A DNA stretch of 64,000 nucleotides from Enterobacter soli ATCC BAA-2102 (GTDB lineage: Bacteria > Pseudomonadota > Gammaproteobacteria > Enterobacterales > Enterobacteriaceae). Position 1 is the stretch's first letter; each line of letters begins with the position of its first letter. Shown in pieces: positions 50,666 to 59,754 of this stretch. The translations under genes and the position numbers were made by a program. The notes beneath the pieces are model-generated. The model saw only the letters and a list, made by a program, of their open reading frames with translations. It ran no database searches and was not told the DNA's origin. The stretch lies in contig NZ_LXES01000046.1 of the NCBI RefSeq assembly GCF_001654845.1, forward strand, positions 1-64,000, in the 5' to 3' direction.

Positions 50666-51559
50666 ATGTTCACTGATTTGTGCGCTTTCCCGTTAACCCC
50701 TGTCACCGGCAACGATGTTGATGAAGCAGGCTTCAGAAAGATCCTGTCGCGTCTCACCACCGCACGGGTCGACTCTCTGGGGATTCTGGGCTCGACAGGA
50801 AGTTATGCCTACCTGACACGGGAACAACGCAAACGTGTTGCTCTCCTTGCCCGTGAACTGGCCGGGGATATTCCGATGATGGTCTGTGTCGGTGCCGTCA
50901 GTACCGATGCCATTCTTCGTCTGACGGAAGATGCCCAGCAGGCGGGCGCGGATGCACTGCTTCTGCCCGCAGTCAGTTACCAGTCGCTAAGGGATGACGA
51001 GGTGTTCAGCCTTTTTGAAACGGTGAACCGGCACACGTCACTGCCGATATGCGTGTATGACAATCCCGGCACAACGCATTTTACGTTTTCAGATGAACTG
51101 CACGGCCGTTTGTCATCTCTGGATGGCGTTGGCTCGGTCAAAATCCCAGGCGTACCTGATACGGCACAAGCGGCAGCTGAACGCGTCAGGAACTTACGCA
51201 GTCAGCTCAAACCGGGTGTGACCATCGGTATCAGCGGGGATGCTTTTGCAGGCCTGGGGCTCAATGCAGGGTGTGAGATTTGGTATTCCGTGTGCGCAGG
51301 GCTATTCCCGGAAACCGCAAAACAGATCACCCAGGCAGCGGCGATGAAAGATCATGCCCGGGTTACCGCCCTGGTTGCGCGCCTGGAGCCTTTGTGGGCG
51401 CTTTATCGCAAACATGGCGGCAGTATCCGCGTGATGGCCGCTGCGGCGGGCGTTCTGGGGCTGACTGATGTTGACTGCCTGCACCGCCCGCTTCAGCCAT
51501 TATCCGCCGGCGATATTGCAGAGATTGCCACCGTAATAACGTTGTTAGACCTGAAGTAG
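50666..51559 (+). CDS. DapA-family (dihydrodipicolinate synthase / N-acetylneuraminate lyase) aldolase
   Basis: A 297-residue TIM-barrel class I aldolase. The Schiff-base lysine is in VGSVKIPGVP and the catalytic tyrosine in CVYDNPGTT. The usual GTTGE loop is altered to GSTGS (LGILGSTGSYAYLT), so it is probably not the housekeeping DapA, and substrate choice may differ. It shares an operon with the B3/B4 protein under the XRE-cupin regulator. Confidence 0.86.
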   Translation: MFTDLCAFPLTPVTGNDVDEAGFRKILSRLTTARVDSLGILGSTGSYAYLTREQRKRVALLARELAGDIPMMVCVGAVSTDAILRLTEDAQQAGADALLLPAVSYQSLRDDEVFSLFETVNRHTSLPICVYDNPGTTHFTFSDELHGRLSSLDGVGSVKIPGVPDTAQAAAERVRNLRSQLKPGVTIGISGDAFAGLGLNAGCEIWYSVCAGLFPETAKQITQAAAMKDHARVTALVARLEPLWALYRKHGGSIRVMAAAAGVLGLTDVDCLHRPLQPLSAGDIAEIATVITLLDLK

Positions 51560-51569
51560 CCTGTTTACG

Positions 51570-52463
51570 TCAGAGGCTAAACGTCCCTTCCATGGTAATG
51601 ACACTCTTGCCACCCACTCTGACCAGCGGCTTGCCGGACGTCGCATCGTAGTGGGTATACAGCGAGCTTGCGCGCCCCATATCCACACCCTGGTGGATAT
51701 GCAGAGCGAGCGTCGTTTTATTCTGAAGCGTTGCCAACAGGGCCGTAACGGCGGCGGTTGCACTGCCCGTCGCCGGATCTTCGGTCATACGCGGGGTAAA
51801 CATCCGCGCGTGAAGATCGCATTGCGCGTCAGGATCGGTTTCTGCGACCCAGGCATAAACAGAGACCGCCCCATCAAGCGGCAGGATATCCCGAAATCCC
51901 TGTAAATTTGGTACACACTGGCGCAACGCCTCGCGTGAGGCCAGCTCCACCACCAGGAATGGCAACCCCACAGAGGCGACAAGCGGGTTATGCGTTTTCG
52001 TGCTGATCTCCTCTACGCCCAGAGACAGGCAGGCGGCGACTTTTGCTGGACTCACCTCAGAGCGGCAGGATAATGCTTCGGGCACAAGCAGTTCAGCACC
52101 TGTAACCTTGCCGTCGTCTTTCAGGATCGTCATCGGGACCAGTCCGGCAATTTCTTCGAACCGCAGGGTGTCAGGTACCATATCACCCGCCAGAACGGCA
52201 TATTGTGCCAGAACATAGGCGGTGCCGACGTTAGGATGCCCGGCAAAAGGAATCTCGCGCGAGGGGGTAAAAATCCTGACTCGCGCAGTGTTTTCCGCCT
52301 TATCAGGAGGTAAAACGAACGTTGTTTCGCTGTAGCCAAACTCAACCGCAATCCGTTGCATCTGCTCGGTGCTCATACCTTCAGCATCTAAAACAACGGC
52401 AACGGGATTGCCGAGAAAAGGGGTGTCCGTAAATACATCAGCAATGGCATAACGTCTTTTCAT
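51570..52463 (-). CDS. PhzF-family isomerase/epimerase
   Basis: A 297-residue protein of the diaminopimelate epimerase-like PhzF family. The catalytic Glu is in FGYSETTFV, and the conserved FAGHPNVGTAYVL and TEDPATGSATAAV loops are present. The family catalyses proton shifts on small carboxylates; members outside phenazine operons are mostly uncharacterised. ATG 52463 follows AGGACCAATA. It converges on the DapA-like gene, 10 bp apart. Confidence 0.86.
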   Translation of the reverse strand: MKRRYAIADVFTDTPFLGNPVAVVLDAEGMSTEQMQRIAVEFGYSETTFVLPPDKAENTARVRIFTPSREIPFAGHPNVGTAYVLAQYAVLAGDMVPDTLRFEEIAGLVPMTILKDDGKVTGAELLVPEALSCRSEVSPAKVAACLSLGVEEISTKTHNPLVASVGLPFLVVELASREALRQCVPNLQGFRDILPLDGAVSVYAWVAETDPDAQCDLHARMFTPRMTEDPATGSATAAVTALLATLQNKTTLALHIHQGVDMGRASSLYTHYDATSGKPLVRVGGKSVITMEGTFSL

Positions 52464-52721
52464 TATTGGTCCTGGAGTCAATGAGGCAGCGCCACTTCAT
52501 CATTACACAGTCAAACCCCCGAAAGGTGTTTTTTTTCACTCAAAGCAGGCAGTTACGGAATTCCGATACTGGGTGGATTTACGAATCGCTAAAATCATTC
52601 TATTTTTTTGAACAATGCAAGCAAATTGTTTCGATTTTAATCATCTCATGCTCGTCCTATCATTTATCACATCAAGGCAATACAGCCTTACACAGAACAA
52701 CATGACTTAAGGAATACGACC

Positions 52722-52931
52722 ATGAAAACCATCAAAACTTTAGTTGTAGTTTCCGCTCTTTCTCTGATGTCTTTTGGTGCTTTCGCGCAGAGCATCAGCG
52801 CCAGTGCTTCCACCCTGGATCGTGCAGAAGCCAAAATTGCCGCACAGGCAGCTGAACAAGGTGCGTCATACAAAATTACCAGCGCTCAGTTCAATAACCG
52901 TGTTCATATGACGGCTGAACTGACCAAATAA
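52722..52931 (+). CDS. Small periplasmic DUF1471 (BhsA/McbA-like) protein
   Basis: A 69-residue protein with a signal peptide (1-22, ending FGAFA) and a short mature domain QSISASASTLDRAEAKIAAQAAEQGASYKITSAQFNNRVHMTAELTK. It matches the DUF1471/YdgH-BhsA-McbA family, which respond to stress, biofilm or metals. AAGGAATACGACC precedes the ATG. It is transcribed alone, with 258 bp of upstream DNA in which I could not fix a promoter, and ends at a UUCG-loop terminator. Confidence 0.85.
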   Translation: MKTIKTLVVVSALSLMSFGAFAQSISASASTLDRAEAKIAAQAAEQGASYKITSAQFNNRVHMTAELTK

Positions 52932-52998
52932 GTGGGTCAAAGGGGTTGCCGTAATACCCACCGAGGCTGCCCTTTCCCCTCTCGCAGAAAAAACCTTT

Positions 52999-53019
52999 AG
53001 CCCCTTCGGGGGCTTTTTT
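52999..53019 (+). terminator. UUCG-tetraloop terminator
   Basis: AGCCCC (52999-53004), loop TTCG and GGGGCT (53009-53014) run into six T residues. It directly abuts the end of the VIT remnant on the other strand. Confidence 0.9.
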
Positions 53020-53248
53020 ACTTTTCTGTATCCGCCTGTGATGAAACAGAAACATATTCCCCGGTCGCCATCGACATCGCCCCCGCAACCAGGCCTGCCC
53101 CCCACGCCAGTAAAACACCTGAGGAACCTGTATTTGCCGACGCGACGCCAAGTACAAGGCTTGCTGTCGACACAATCCCGTCATTTGCCCCCAGCACGGC
53201 AGCCCTTAGCCATCCAACGCTTTCAATACTGTGTCGCTCAAGATGCAT
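53018..53248 (-). pseudogene. N-terminal remnant of a VIT1/CCC1-family Fe/Mn transporter
   Basis: A 76-codon frame that reads as the start of a VIT-family membrane protein (HSIESVGWLRAAVLGANDGIVSTASLVLGVASANTGSSG, then AGAMSMATGEYVSVSSQADTEK) and then stops. Intact members have about 230 residues. The missing two thirds are not found nearby; the frame ends exactly where the terminator of the DUF1471 gene begins. It is either a deletion relic or, less likely, a functional short protein. Confidence 0.8.
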
Positions 53249-53403
53249 GTTTCTGTTTTCCTGTAAATTAGAAAATTAATAGCACTGGCTATGTGTATAT
53301 ATAAAACGGCATTAACAGATATTCCATTTATTTATACCTGTCGTTGCATTAAGATTGAATAAGTTTAGTTCATAATCTTGCTTTTGCTTATTCGGAATAT
53401 TTT

Positions 53404-54312
53404 ATGCGAAATGATAATAAATATCATGAACGTTCAGTTGCTGCGAAGAAAAGTACGTTAATTAGTGTCGTTGTTAATTTCTTTTTATCGTTTACACAGA
53501 TCCTGACGGGTTTATTTTCAGGTTCTCAGGGTTTAATTGCTGATGGGATTCATTCTCTTTCCGATTTAATAGCAGACTTTGTTGTATTGTTCGCCAATAA
53601 AAAAAGCCGTAAACCTTCAGACAGCGATCACCATTATGGGCACTGGCGGTACGAGAACGGCGCTTCGATGATTCTGGGCATGCTGCTGGTCGCCGTTGGT
53701 GCCGGAATGTTGTGGTCCGCAATCGGGAAATTGATGCATCCAGAACGGCTCTCTGAAGTTCATTCAGCTGCGCTCTGGGTGGCACTCGCCGCACTGATCG
53801 TAAAAGAGTCGCTATTCAGATACATGCTCAGTGTTGCCAGGCGTGTGCAGTCCTCTCTCCTTGTGGCAAATGCATGGCATGCCCGTTCGGACGCTGCATC
53901 GTCGGTCGTTGTCGCGGTTGGCATAATCGGGACGTTGGCTGGATATCACTGGTTTGACCCCGTTGCTGCGTTTGCCGTTGGGATCCTGATATTACGTATG
54001 GGTTACTCATTTGCGTATGATGCAATGCACGACCTGATGGATCGCTCTGCTGATCAGGATAAAGAACATGAAATAAAAACGATTCTGCTCTCTACGCCGG
54101 GTGTTGCCGGGCTCCATGATCTTAAAACGCGTAAGGCGGGGGATCTGATCCTGGTCGACGTTCATCTGGAAGTTCAGGAAAACTTATCCGTCAGGGATGG
54201 GCATGATATTGCGATTGCTGCCCGGGAACGGGTTTTACAAAATAATGATGTCCTGAATGTTATGGTGCATATCGATCCATTTACCGCAAAAGAACCAGAT
54301 TATGGTATTTAG
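53404..54312 (+). CDS. Cation diffusion facilitator (CDF) metal efflux protein
   Basis: A 302-residue inner-membrane antiporter with six helices and a cytoplasmic C-terminal domain. The transport-site motifs are HSLSD in helix 2 and HARSD in helix 5; a His-x3-Asp pair in both helices suggests zinc- or cobalt-type rather than iron-type selectivity. A histidine-containing loop DSDHHYGHWRYENG follows helix 2. It stands alone on this strand next to the VIT remnant. Confidence 0.88.
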   Translation: MRNDNKYHERSVAAKKSTLISVVVNFFLSFTQILTGLFSGSQGLIADGIHSLSDLIADFVVLFANKKSRKPSDSDHHYGHWRYENGASMILGMLLVAVGAGMLWSAIGKLMHPERLSEVHSAALWVALAALIVKESLFRYMLSVARRVQSSLLVANAWHARSDAASSVVVAVGIIGTLAGYHWFDPVAAFAVGILILRMGYSFAYDAMHDLMDRSADQDKEHEIKTILLSTPGVAGLHDLKTRKAGDLILVDVHLEVQENLSVRDGHDIAIAARERVLQNNDVLNVMVHIDPFTAKEPDYGI

Positions 54313-54459
54313 CATACTGAGTGTAACTGAAGGTGGATTATTCTTCCCTCCATTGGAACGGCGCTGACGCTTGATACACTCTGGCACCGAAAAATAACGC
54401 TGTAGAAGTCAGTTTAACTCGCCACTACAGCGTAGCTTATTCTCATCAGCACAAACGTT

Positions 54460-55041
54460 TTATTCGATAACGGGACTTTTCCTTTGACTGCGGATGGTGA
54501 GAAATATATGAAGCAAACCCATCGCCCCATGTGCCCAGAAATACGTCTCAATAAATACCGTCAGAAACTTGTGTAAATGCAGAGTGCTTTCTGCCAGGGC
54601 AGATGATGGTCCGTAAATGGTCTCCAGTGCAAACCAGGTTCCACCGCACACTGCAACCCCCAACAGTGACAGCACACCAAGCCCCTGGATCAACGCCGCT
54701 ATGCCACCAGCATGGGCTTCAGGAAGACGGAATGAAAATAGCATTTTCACGTCTTCAATTATCCCCCGAAAATCAAGGGCCAACCAGGCAAAATAGTAAC
54801 GAAACCCTCGGTTCTTCAGCATCCATCCAAGCATAACGACACCAAGGACAATCAGTGCCAGTCCAGAGATGACATGGAACCATGTGACGAAGCCGGTCAG
54901 TGAATCATCGCTAAGCACCTCACTTTCAGTAAGATTCGAATTAATGATCTGCAACAAAACCAGGACAGCAACGATAATGTGCAGTACACGAAGAAAGGGA
55001 GTGTCTTTGTACGGAAGTGCATTTCGTAATTTTCGTTTCAT
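54460..55041 (-). CDS. Cytochrome b561-like dihaem membrane protein
   Basis: A 193-residue inner-membrane protein with four helices. Candidate haem-ligand histidines occur in RVLHIIVAVL, WFHVISGLAL, LHLHKFLTVF and WAHGAMGLLHIF. It would move electrons from quinol or to a periplasmic partner. ATG 55041 is chosen because it starts the charged N-terminus MKRKLRNALPYKDTPFLR; the longer frame runs into the palindrome upstream. The 30-bp palindrome 70 bp upstream contains a copper-response box, so copper or oxidant control is likely. Confidence 0.82.
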   Translation of the reverse strand: MKRKLRNALPYKDTPFLRVLHIIVAVLVLLQIINSNLTESEVLSDDSLTGFVTWFHVISGLALIVLGVVMLGWMLKNRGFRYYFAWLALDFRGIIEDVKMLFSFRLPEAHAGGIAALIQGLGVLSLLGVAVCGGTWFALETIYGPSSALAESTLHLHKFLTVFIETYFWAHGAMGLLHIFLTIRSQRKSPVIE

Positions 55042-55110
55042 ATTTTTTTCTCCCAACGGGAACACCGTTAACACCACAATTATCCCATTCGGGCAGTGAC
55101 GCGGAGCCAT

Positions 55111-55140
55111 CGTCAGCATGACAATATTGTCATGCTGACG
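55111..55140. promoter_or_regulatory. 30-bp perfect palindrome with CusR/HprR-type box
   Basis: Positions 55111-55140 are a perfect inverted repeat with no central mismatch. The core ATGACAA-TA-TTGTCAT equals the CusR copper box core (ATGACAA-N2-TTGTCAT). It lies between the COG4705 remnant and the cytochrome b561-like gene, 70 bp upstream of the latter. Confidence 0.7.
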
Positions 55141-55151
55141 GCGTTCTGTTG

Positions 55152-55420
55152 TTACTGGCTGTCCTGCTGCGGGCGTTTACGCCATTCCAGCAGCGAAAGC
55201 CCTCCGACCAGGACCACGATAATGATGCTGAAAATCAGGCTGGTTGCGGTTGCCCCCAGGCCAAAACCGCCGTTCTCGGCTGGCAGAGAGAGCAGATCAC
55301 CCCAGCAGCGCCAAACGGACGGGTAAGGATATAGGCCATCCAGAAACACAACACCCGGTTGGCTCGCAGGACAAAACACGCCACCGCAATCATGGCAATC
55401 CACATCCTGAATAGAGATGC
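55152..55420 (-). pseudogene. Frameshifted C-terminal remnant of a COG4705-family membrane protein
   Basis: Two frames on the minus strand together encode the end of a COG4705/DUF347-type membrane protein. One gives ANRVLCFWMAYILTRPFGAA; the other continues as WGDLLSLPAENGGFGLGATATSLIFSIIIVVLVGGLSLLEWRKRP and stops at 55152. The switch falls at about 55285-55310. The N-terminal three quarters of the protein are missing, so both a deletion and a frameshift have occurred. Family members often accompany copper-responsive regulators, which fits the adjacent box. Confidence 0.72.
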
Positions 55421-55595
55421 GGCCAGTTTAGCGGGTACCGATCGACAGAAAGGGAGTAGGCAGATTACAAATCTGTCATGTAAACCATCATAACGTGAGT
55501 TGTATAACCGGCATTCATCGGTGCATTTTTGCCCCTGACCCCGCACTTTTCGGCTCGCGGCATTTCACTTACTTTACCCCTGTGCTTTAATAAGC

Positions 55596-55607
55596 TAAAC
55601 CGGTTTA
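55596..55607. promoter_or_regulatory. ScrR operator upstream of scrK
   Basis: TAAACCGGTTTA, a perfect palindrome 33 bp before the scrK start, identical in core to two further copies before scrY. LacI-family repressors bind such central-CG palindromes. Confidence 0.85.
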
Positions 55608-55640
55608 ATTAAGTTTAGCATTGAGAGGGGAAATACCAAC

Positions 55641-56564
55641 ATGAATGCAAAAGTTTGGGTTCTGGGCGATGCGGTGGTAGACCTGCTGCCGGAAAGTGAG
55701 GGCCGTCTACTACAGTGTCCCGGCGGCGCGCCGGCTAACGTGGCGGTAGGCGTTGCTCGCCTTGGCGGCAACAGCGGGTTTATCGGGCGCGTCGGCGACG
55801 ATCCCTTTGGTCGTTTTATGCGCCATACCCTGCAACAGGAGCAGGTCGACATCAGCCACATGCGCCTTGATGGCCAGCATCGCACCTCCACCGTCGTTGT
55901 CGACCTTGACGAGCAGGGCGAGCGACATTTTACCTTTATGGTGCGTCCCAGTGCGGATCTGTACCTGGAAGAAGAAGACCTGCCGGCGTTTGCCGCCAAT
56001 CAGTGGCTGCACGTCTGCTCTATTGCTCTTAGCGCCGAACCCAGCCGCAGTACGACGTTTGCCGCAATGGAAAAAATCAAACGTGCCGGTGGCCGGGTGA
56101 GCTTTGACCCTAATATCCGCCTGGATCTCTGGCAAGATCAGAACCAGTTGCACACTTGTCTCGACCGCGCCCTGCGTCTGGCGGACGTGGTGAAACTGTC
56201 CGAAGAAGAGCTGATACTCATCAGCGACAGTAATGATATCGCGCAGGGGATCGCCGTCATCACTGAGCGTTATCAGCCTGAATTACTGCTGGTGACTCAG
56301 GGTAAAGCGGGCGTCATCGCCGCATTCCAGCAGCAGTTTACCCATTTCAGCGCTAAACCGGTTGCCAGCGTGGATACCACCGGTGCGGGCGATGCGTTTG
56401 TCGCCGGACTGCTCGCCAGCCTTGCTGCCAACGGGATGCCGACGGATATCAATGCCCTGGAGCCAACGCTCACTCTGGCGCAAACCTGCGGCGCCCTGGC
56501 AACCCTGGCGAAAGGCGCGATGACTGCCCTTCCATACCAGCGCGATCTACAACGCCAGATTTGA
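55641..56564 (+). CDS. scrK: Fructokinase (sucrose regulon)
   Basis: A 307-residue ribokinase-family sugar kinase that phosphorylates the fructose freed by ScrB. The N-terminal GDAVVDLLPE and the C-terminal anion-hole motif DTTGAGDAFVAGLL with the catalytic Asp are present. GAGAGGGGAAATACCAAC precedes the ATG. It is the first gene of scrKYABR with its own operator. Confidence 0.94.
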   Translation: MNAKVWVLGDAVVDLLPESEGRLLQCPGGAPANVAVGVARLGGNSGFIGRVGDDPFGRFMRHTLQQEQVDISHMRLDGQHRTSTVVVDLDEQGERHFTFMVRPSADLYLEEEDLPAFAANQWLHVCSIALSAEPSRSTTFAAMEKIKRAGGRVSFDPNIRLDLWQDQNQLHTCLDRALRLADVVKLSEEELILISDSNDIAQGIAVITERYQPELLLVTQGKAGVIAAFQQQFTHFSAKPVASVDTTGAGDAFVAGLLASLAANGMPTDINALEPTLTLAQTCGALATLAKGAMTALPYQRDLQRQI

Positions 56565-56614
56565 TCCTAAATACCGTCGTGCGCGGTCCACTTTGTTGCA
56601 TCCATCACACTTAT

Positions 56615-56626
56615 TAAACCGGTTTA
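56615..56626. promoter_or_regulatory. ScrR operator, distal copy upstream of scrY
   Basis: TAAACCGGTTTA perfect palindrome between scrK and scrY, 58 bp from the second copy. Confidence 0.85.
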
Positions 56627-56672
56627 GCAAAATCAATTTCAAAATGTTAAATGTCATGCTTAACATAGCAAC

Positions 56673-56684
56673 TAAACCGGTTTA
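56673..56684. promoter_or_regulatory. ScrR operator, proximal copy upstream of scrY
   Basis: TAAACCGGTTTA perfect palindrome 45 bp before the scrY start. Two sites 58 bp apart suggest cooperative or looping repression of scrYAB. Confidence 0.85.
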
Positions 56685-56729
56685 GCAAAAACACACAATT
56701 TTAAATTTTCCTTTTGGGATGCAATCAAT

Positions 56730-58247
56730 ATGTTCAGAAAAAGCACACTTGCGGTTCTTATCGCTTTGCTAACCGGCGCCGCCTCAGCCCATGCACAAAC
56801 GGATCTCAGCAGTATTGAAGCCCGTTTAATTGCGCTGGAAAAACGCCTTCAGGATGCAGAAAACAGAGCGCAAACGGCAGAAACCCGCGCAGAGTCGGCA
56901 GAGAAGAAAGTCCAACAGCTCACGACACAGCAACAAAAAACCCAGGACAGCACCCAGGAAGTGGCTCAGCGTACCGCCAAACTGGAGAAAAAAGCCGATG
57001 AAAAAAGCGGGTTTGAATTCCACGGCTATGCCCGCTCCGGCGTGATAATGAATGACTCCGGTGCCAGCACCAAATCCGGAGCCTACATGACGCCAGCAGG
57101 GGAAACCGGCGGGGCTATTGGCCGTCTGGGAAACCAGGCCGATACCTATGTTGAAATGAATCTTGAACATAAGCAGACCCTGGAAAACGGGGCAACGACC
57201 CGCTTCAAAGTCATGGTTGCCGACGGTCAAACCACTTATAACGACTGGACGGCAAGCACCAGTGATTTGAACGTTCGTCAGGCCTTTGTTGAACTGGGCA
57301 ACCTGCCTACCTTCGAAGGAGCGTTTAAAGGCTCCACCCTGTGGGCCGGGAAACGCTTTGACCGGGATAACTTTGACATTCACTGGATCGACTCGGATGT
57401 CGTGTTCCTCGCCGGTACCGGCGGCGGTATTTACGATGTCAGATGGAACGACAGCGTTCGGAGTAACTTCTCTCTTTACGGGCGTAACTTCGGCGATATC
57501 GCTGATACGAGCAACAGCGTGCAGAACTACATCGTCAGCATGAACAACTTCATCGGCCCGGTGCAGGTGATGGTCAGCGGGATGCGGGCAAAAGACAACG
57601 ACGAACGCCAGGATACCAACGGTAATCCGGTCAAAGGCGATGCGGCAAATACCGGTGTGCATACCCTGCTCGGTTTACACAACGACAGTTTCTACGGCCT
57701 GCGTGAGGGTAGCAGCAAAACCGCCCTGCTCTACGGTCACGGCCTGGGTGCAGAAGTTAAAGGTATCGGGTCTGACGGCGCACTTCGCTCGGGAGCCAAC
57801 ACCTGGCGTTTCGCCAGCTACGGCACCACGCCGCTTAGCAAAAACTGGTTCATTGCCCCGGCGATACTGGCGCAAACCAGTAAAGACCGTTATGTCGATG
57901 GCGACAGCTATCAGTGGGCAACGCTCAACATGCGCCTGATCCAGGAGATCAATCAGAACTTCGCCCTCGCTTATGAAGGCAGCTACCAGTATATGGATCT
58001 CAAACCCGAAGGTTATAACGATCGTCATGCAGTAAACGGTAGCTTCTACAAGCTTACCTTCGCCCCGACCTTTAAGGTTGGCGACATCGGTGATTTCTTC
58101 AGTCGTCCTGAAATCCGTCTTTACACCTCATGGATGGACTGGAGCAAAAAACTGAATAACTACGCCAGCGATGACGCGCTGGGCAGCAGTGGTTTTAAAT
58201 CGGGCGGCGAATGGTCGTTCGGTATGCAGATGGAAACCTGGTTTTGA
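56730..58247 (+). CDS. scrY: Sucrose-specific outer-membrane porin
   Basis: A 505-residue porin of the LamB/ScrY family. A signal peptide (1-22, ending SAHA) is followed by a periplasmic coiled coil rich in Ala, Glu, Lys and Gln (about 26-90) that distinguishes ScrY from LamB. The 18-strand barrel ends GGEWSFGMQMETWF with the C-terminal Phe. It lets sucrose across the outer membrane and is transcribed with scrAB. Confidence 0.95.
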   Translation: MFRKSTLAVLIALLTGAASAHAQTDLSSIEARLIALEKRLQDAENRAQTAETRAESAEKKVQQLTTQQQKTQDSTQEVAQRTAKLEKKADEKSGFEFHGYARSGVIMNDSGASTKSGAYMTPAGETGGAIGRLGNQADTYVEMNLEHKQTLENGATTRFKVMVADGQTTYNDWTASTSDLNVRQAFVELGNLPTFEGAFKGSTLWAGKRFDRDNFDIHWIDSDVVFLAGTGGGIYDVRWNDSVRSNFSLYGRNFGDIADTSNSVQNYIVSMNNFIGPVQVMVSGMRAKDNDERQDTNGNPVKGDAANTGVHTLLGLHNDSFYGLREGSSKTALLYGHGLGAEVKGIGSDGALRSGANTWRFASYGTTPLSKNWFIAPAILAQTSKDRYVDGDSYQWATLNMRLIQEINQNFALAYEGSYQYMDLKPEGYNDRHAVNGSFYKLTFAPTFKVGDIGDFFSRPEIRLYTSWMDWSKKLNNYASDDALGSSGFKSGGEWSFGMQMETWF

Positions 58248-58383
58248 CGGTTAATATCTGACGACAGTAACCACCGGGGCGACTACGTGCCTTTCGTCGC
58301 CCCGGACACAATAACGATGAAGAGACTGCGCCCCCTTATCACGGGACGACAACTCGAAAAACAATACGCATTCAGAGGGTACT

Positions 58384-59754
58384 ATGGATTTTGAACAAAT
58401 TTCCCACTCGCTACTTCCGCTTTTGGGAGGCAAGGAAAATATCGCCAGCGCCGCACACTGCGCCACACGCCTGCGCCTGGTACTGGTCGATGATTCACTG
58501 GCCGATCAGCAGGCCATCGGCAAAATTGATGGGGTTAAGGGCTGTTTCCGTAACGCCGGACAGATGCAGATTATCTTCGGCACCGGGGTGGTGAACAAAG
58601 TCTACGCCGCCTTTATCCAGGCTGCAGGGATTGGAGAATCCAGCAAATCGGAAGCTGCCGACATTGCGGCGAAAAAACTGAATCCTTTCCAGCGCATCGC
58701 CCGCCTGTTATCGAACATCTTTGTGCCAATCATCCCGGCTATCGTCGCCTCCGGCCTGTTGATGGGCCTGCTGGGGATGGTCAAAACATACGGCTGGGTC
58801 GACCCGGGTAACGCCATCTACATCATGCTGGATATGTGCAGCTCGGCGGCGTTTATTATTCTGCCGATCCTGATTGGCTTCACCGCTGCCCGTGAATTCG
58901 GCGGTAATCCTTATCTTGGTGCGACGCTTGGCGGCATCCTGACTCACCCGGCGCTCACCAACGCCTGGGGTGTGGCCGCGGGTTTCCACACCATGAACTT
59001 TTTCGGCCTTGAGATTGCGATGATCGGCTATCAGGGCACGGTGTTCCCGGTGCTGCTGGCAGTGTGGTTTATGAGCATCGTTGAGAAACAGCTGCGTCGT
59101 GTGATCCCCGATGCGCTGGATCTGATCCTGACGCCATTCCTGACGGTGATCATTTCCGGTTTTATCGCCCTGCTGATTATCGGCCCGGCCGGTCGCGCGC
59201 TTGGCGACGGTATTTCGTTCGTCCTTAGCACCCTGATAACCCACGCCGGTTGGCTGGCCGGACTGCTGTTTGGCGGCCTCTATTCGGTTATCGTCATTAC
59301 CGGTATTCACCACAGCTTCCATGCCATCGAGGCCGGACTGCTGGGTAACCCGTCCATCGGGGTTAACTTCCTGCTGCCGATTTGGGCGATGGCTAACGTT
59401 GCCCAGGGCGGAGCCTGTCTGGCGGTGTGGTTTAAAACGAAAGATGCAAAAATCAAAGCCATTACCCTGCCCTCAGCGTTTTCTGCCATGCTGGGCATCA
59501 CCGAAGCGGCGATTTTTGGTATTAACTTACGCTTTGTAAAACCGTTTATCGCCGCCCTGATTGGCGGTGCGGTGGGCGGCGCGTGGGTGGTATCCATGCA
59601 TGTTTACATGACAGCGGTAGGCCTGACGGCTATCCCTGGCATGGCTATCGTTCAGGCCAGCTCGCTGCTGAACTACATTATCGGGATGGTTATCGCCTTT
59701 GGCGTGGCCTTTGTCGTCTCCCTGGTACTGAAATACAAAACGGACGCTGAATAA
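58384..59754 (+). CDS. scrA: PTS sucrose-specific EIIBC
   Basis: A 456-residue membrane permease. The EIIB domain is at about 1-90 with the phosphorylated cysteine in AAHCATRLRLVL. The EIIC domain follows from about 105 with eight to ten helices and the substrate-binding GIHHSFHAIE segment. No EIIA domain is fused, so it should use EIIA-Glc (Crr). It imports sucrose as sucrose-6-phosphate. AGAGGGTACT precedes the ATG. Confidence 0.95.
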   Translation: MDFEQISHSLLPLLGGKENIASAAHCATRLRLVLVDDSLADQQAIGKIDGVKGCFRNAGQMQIIFGTGVVNKVYAAFIQAAGIGESSKSEAADIAAKKLNPFQRIARLLSNIFVPIIPAIVASGLLMGLLGMVKTYGWVDPGNAIYIMLDMCSSAAFIILPILIGFTAAREFGGNPYLGATLGGILTHPALTNAWGVAAGFHTMNFFGLEIAMIGYQGTVFPVLLAVWFMSIVEKQLRRVIPDALDLILTPFLTVIISGFIALLIIGPAGRALGDGISFVLSTLITHAGWLAGLLFGGLYSVIVITGIHHSFHAIEAGLLGNPSIGVNFLLPIWAMANVAQGGACLAVWFKTKDAKIKAITLPSAFSAMLGITEAAIFGINLRFVKPFIAALIGGAVGGAWVVSMHVYMTAVGLTAIPGMAIVQASSLLNYIIGMVIAFGVAFVVSLVLKYKTDAE

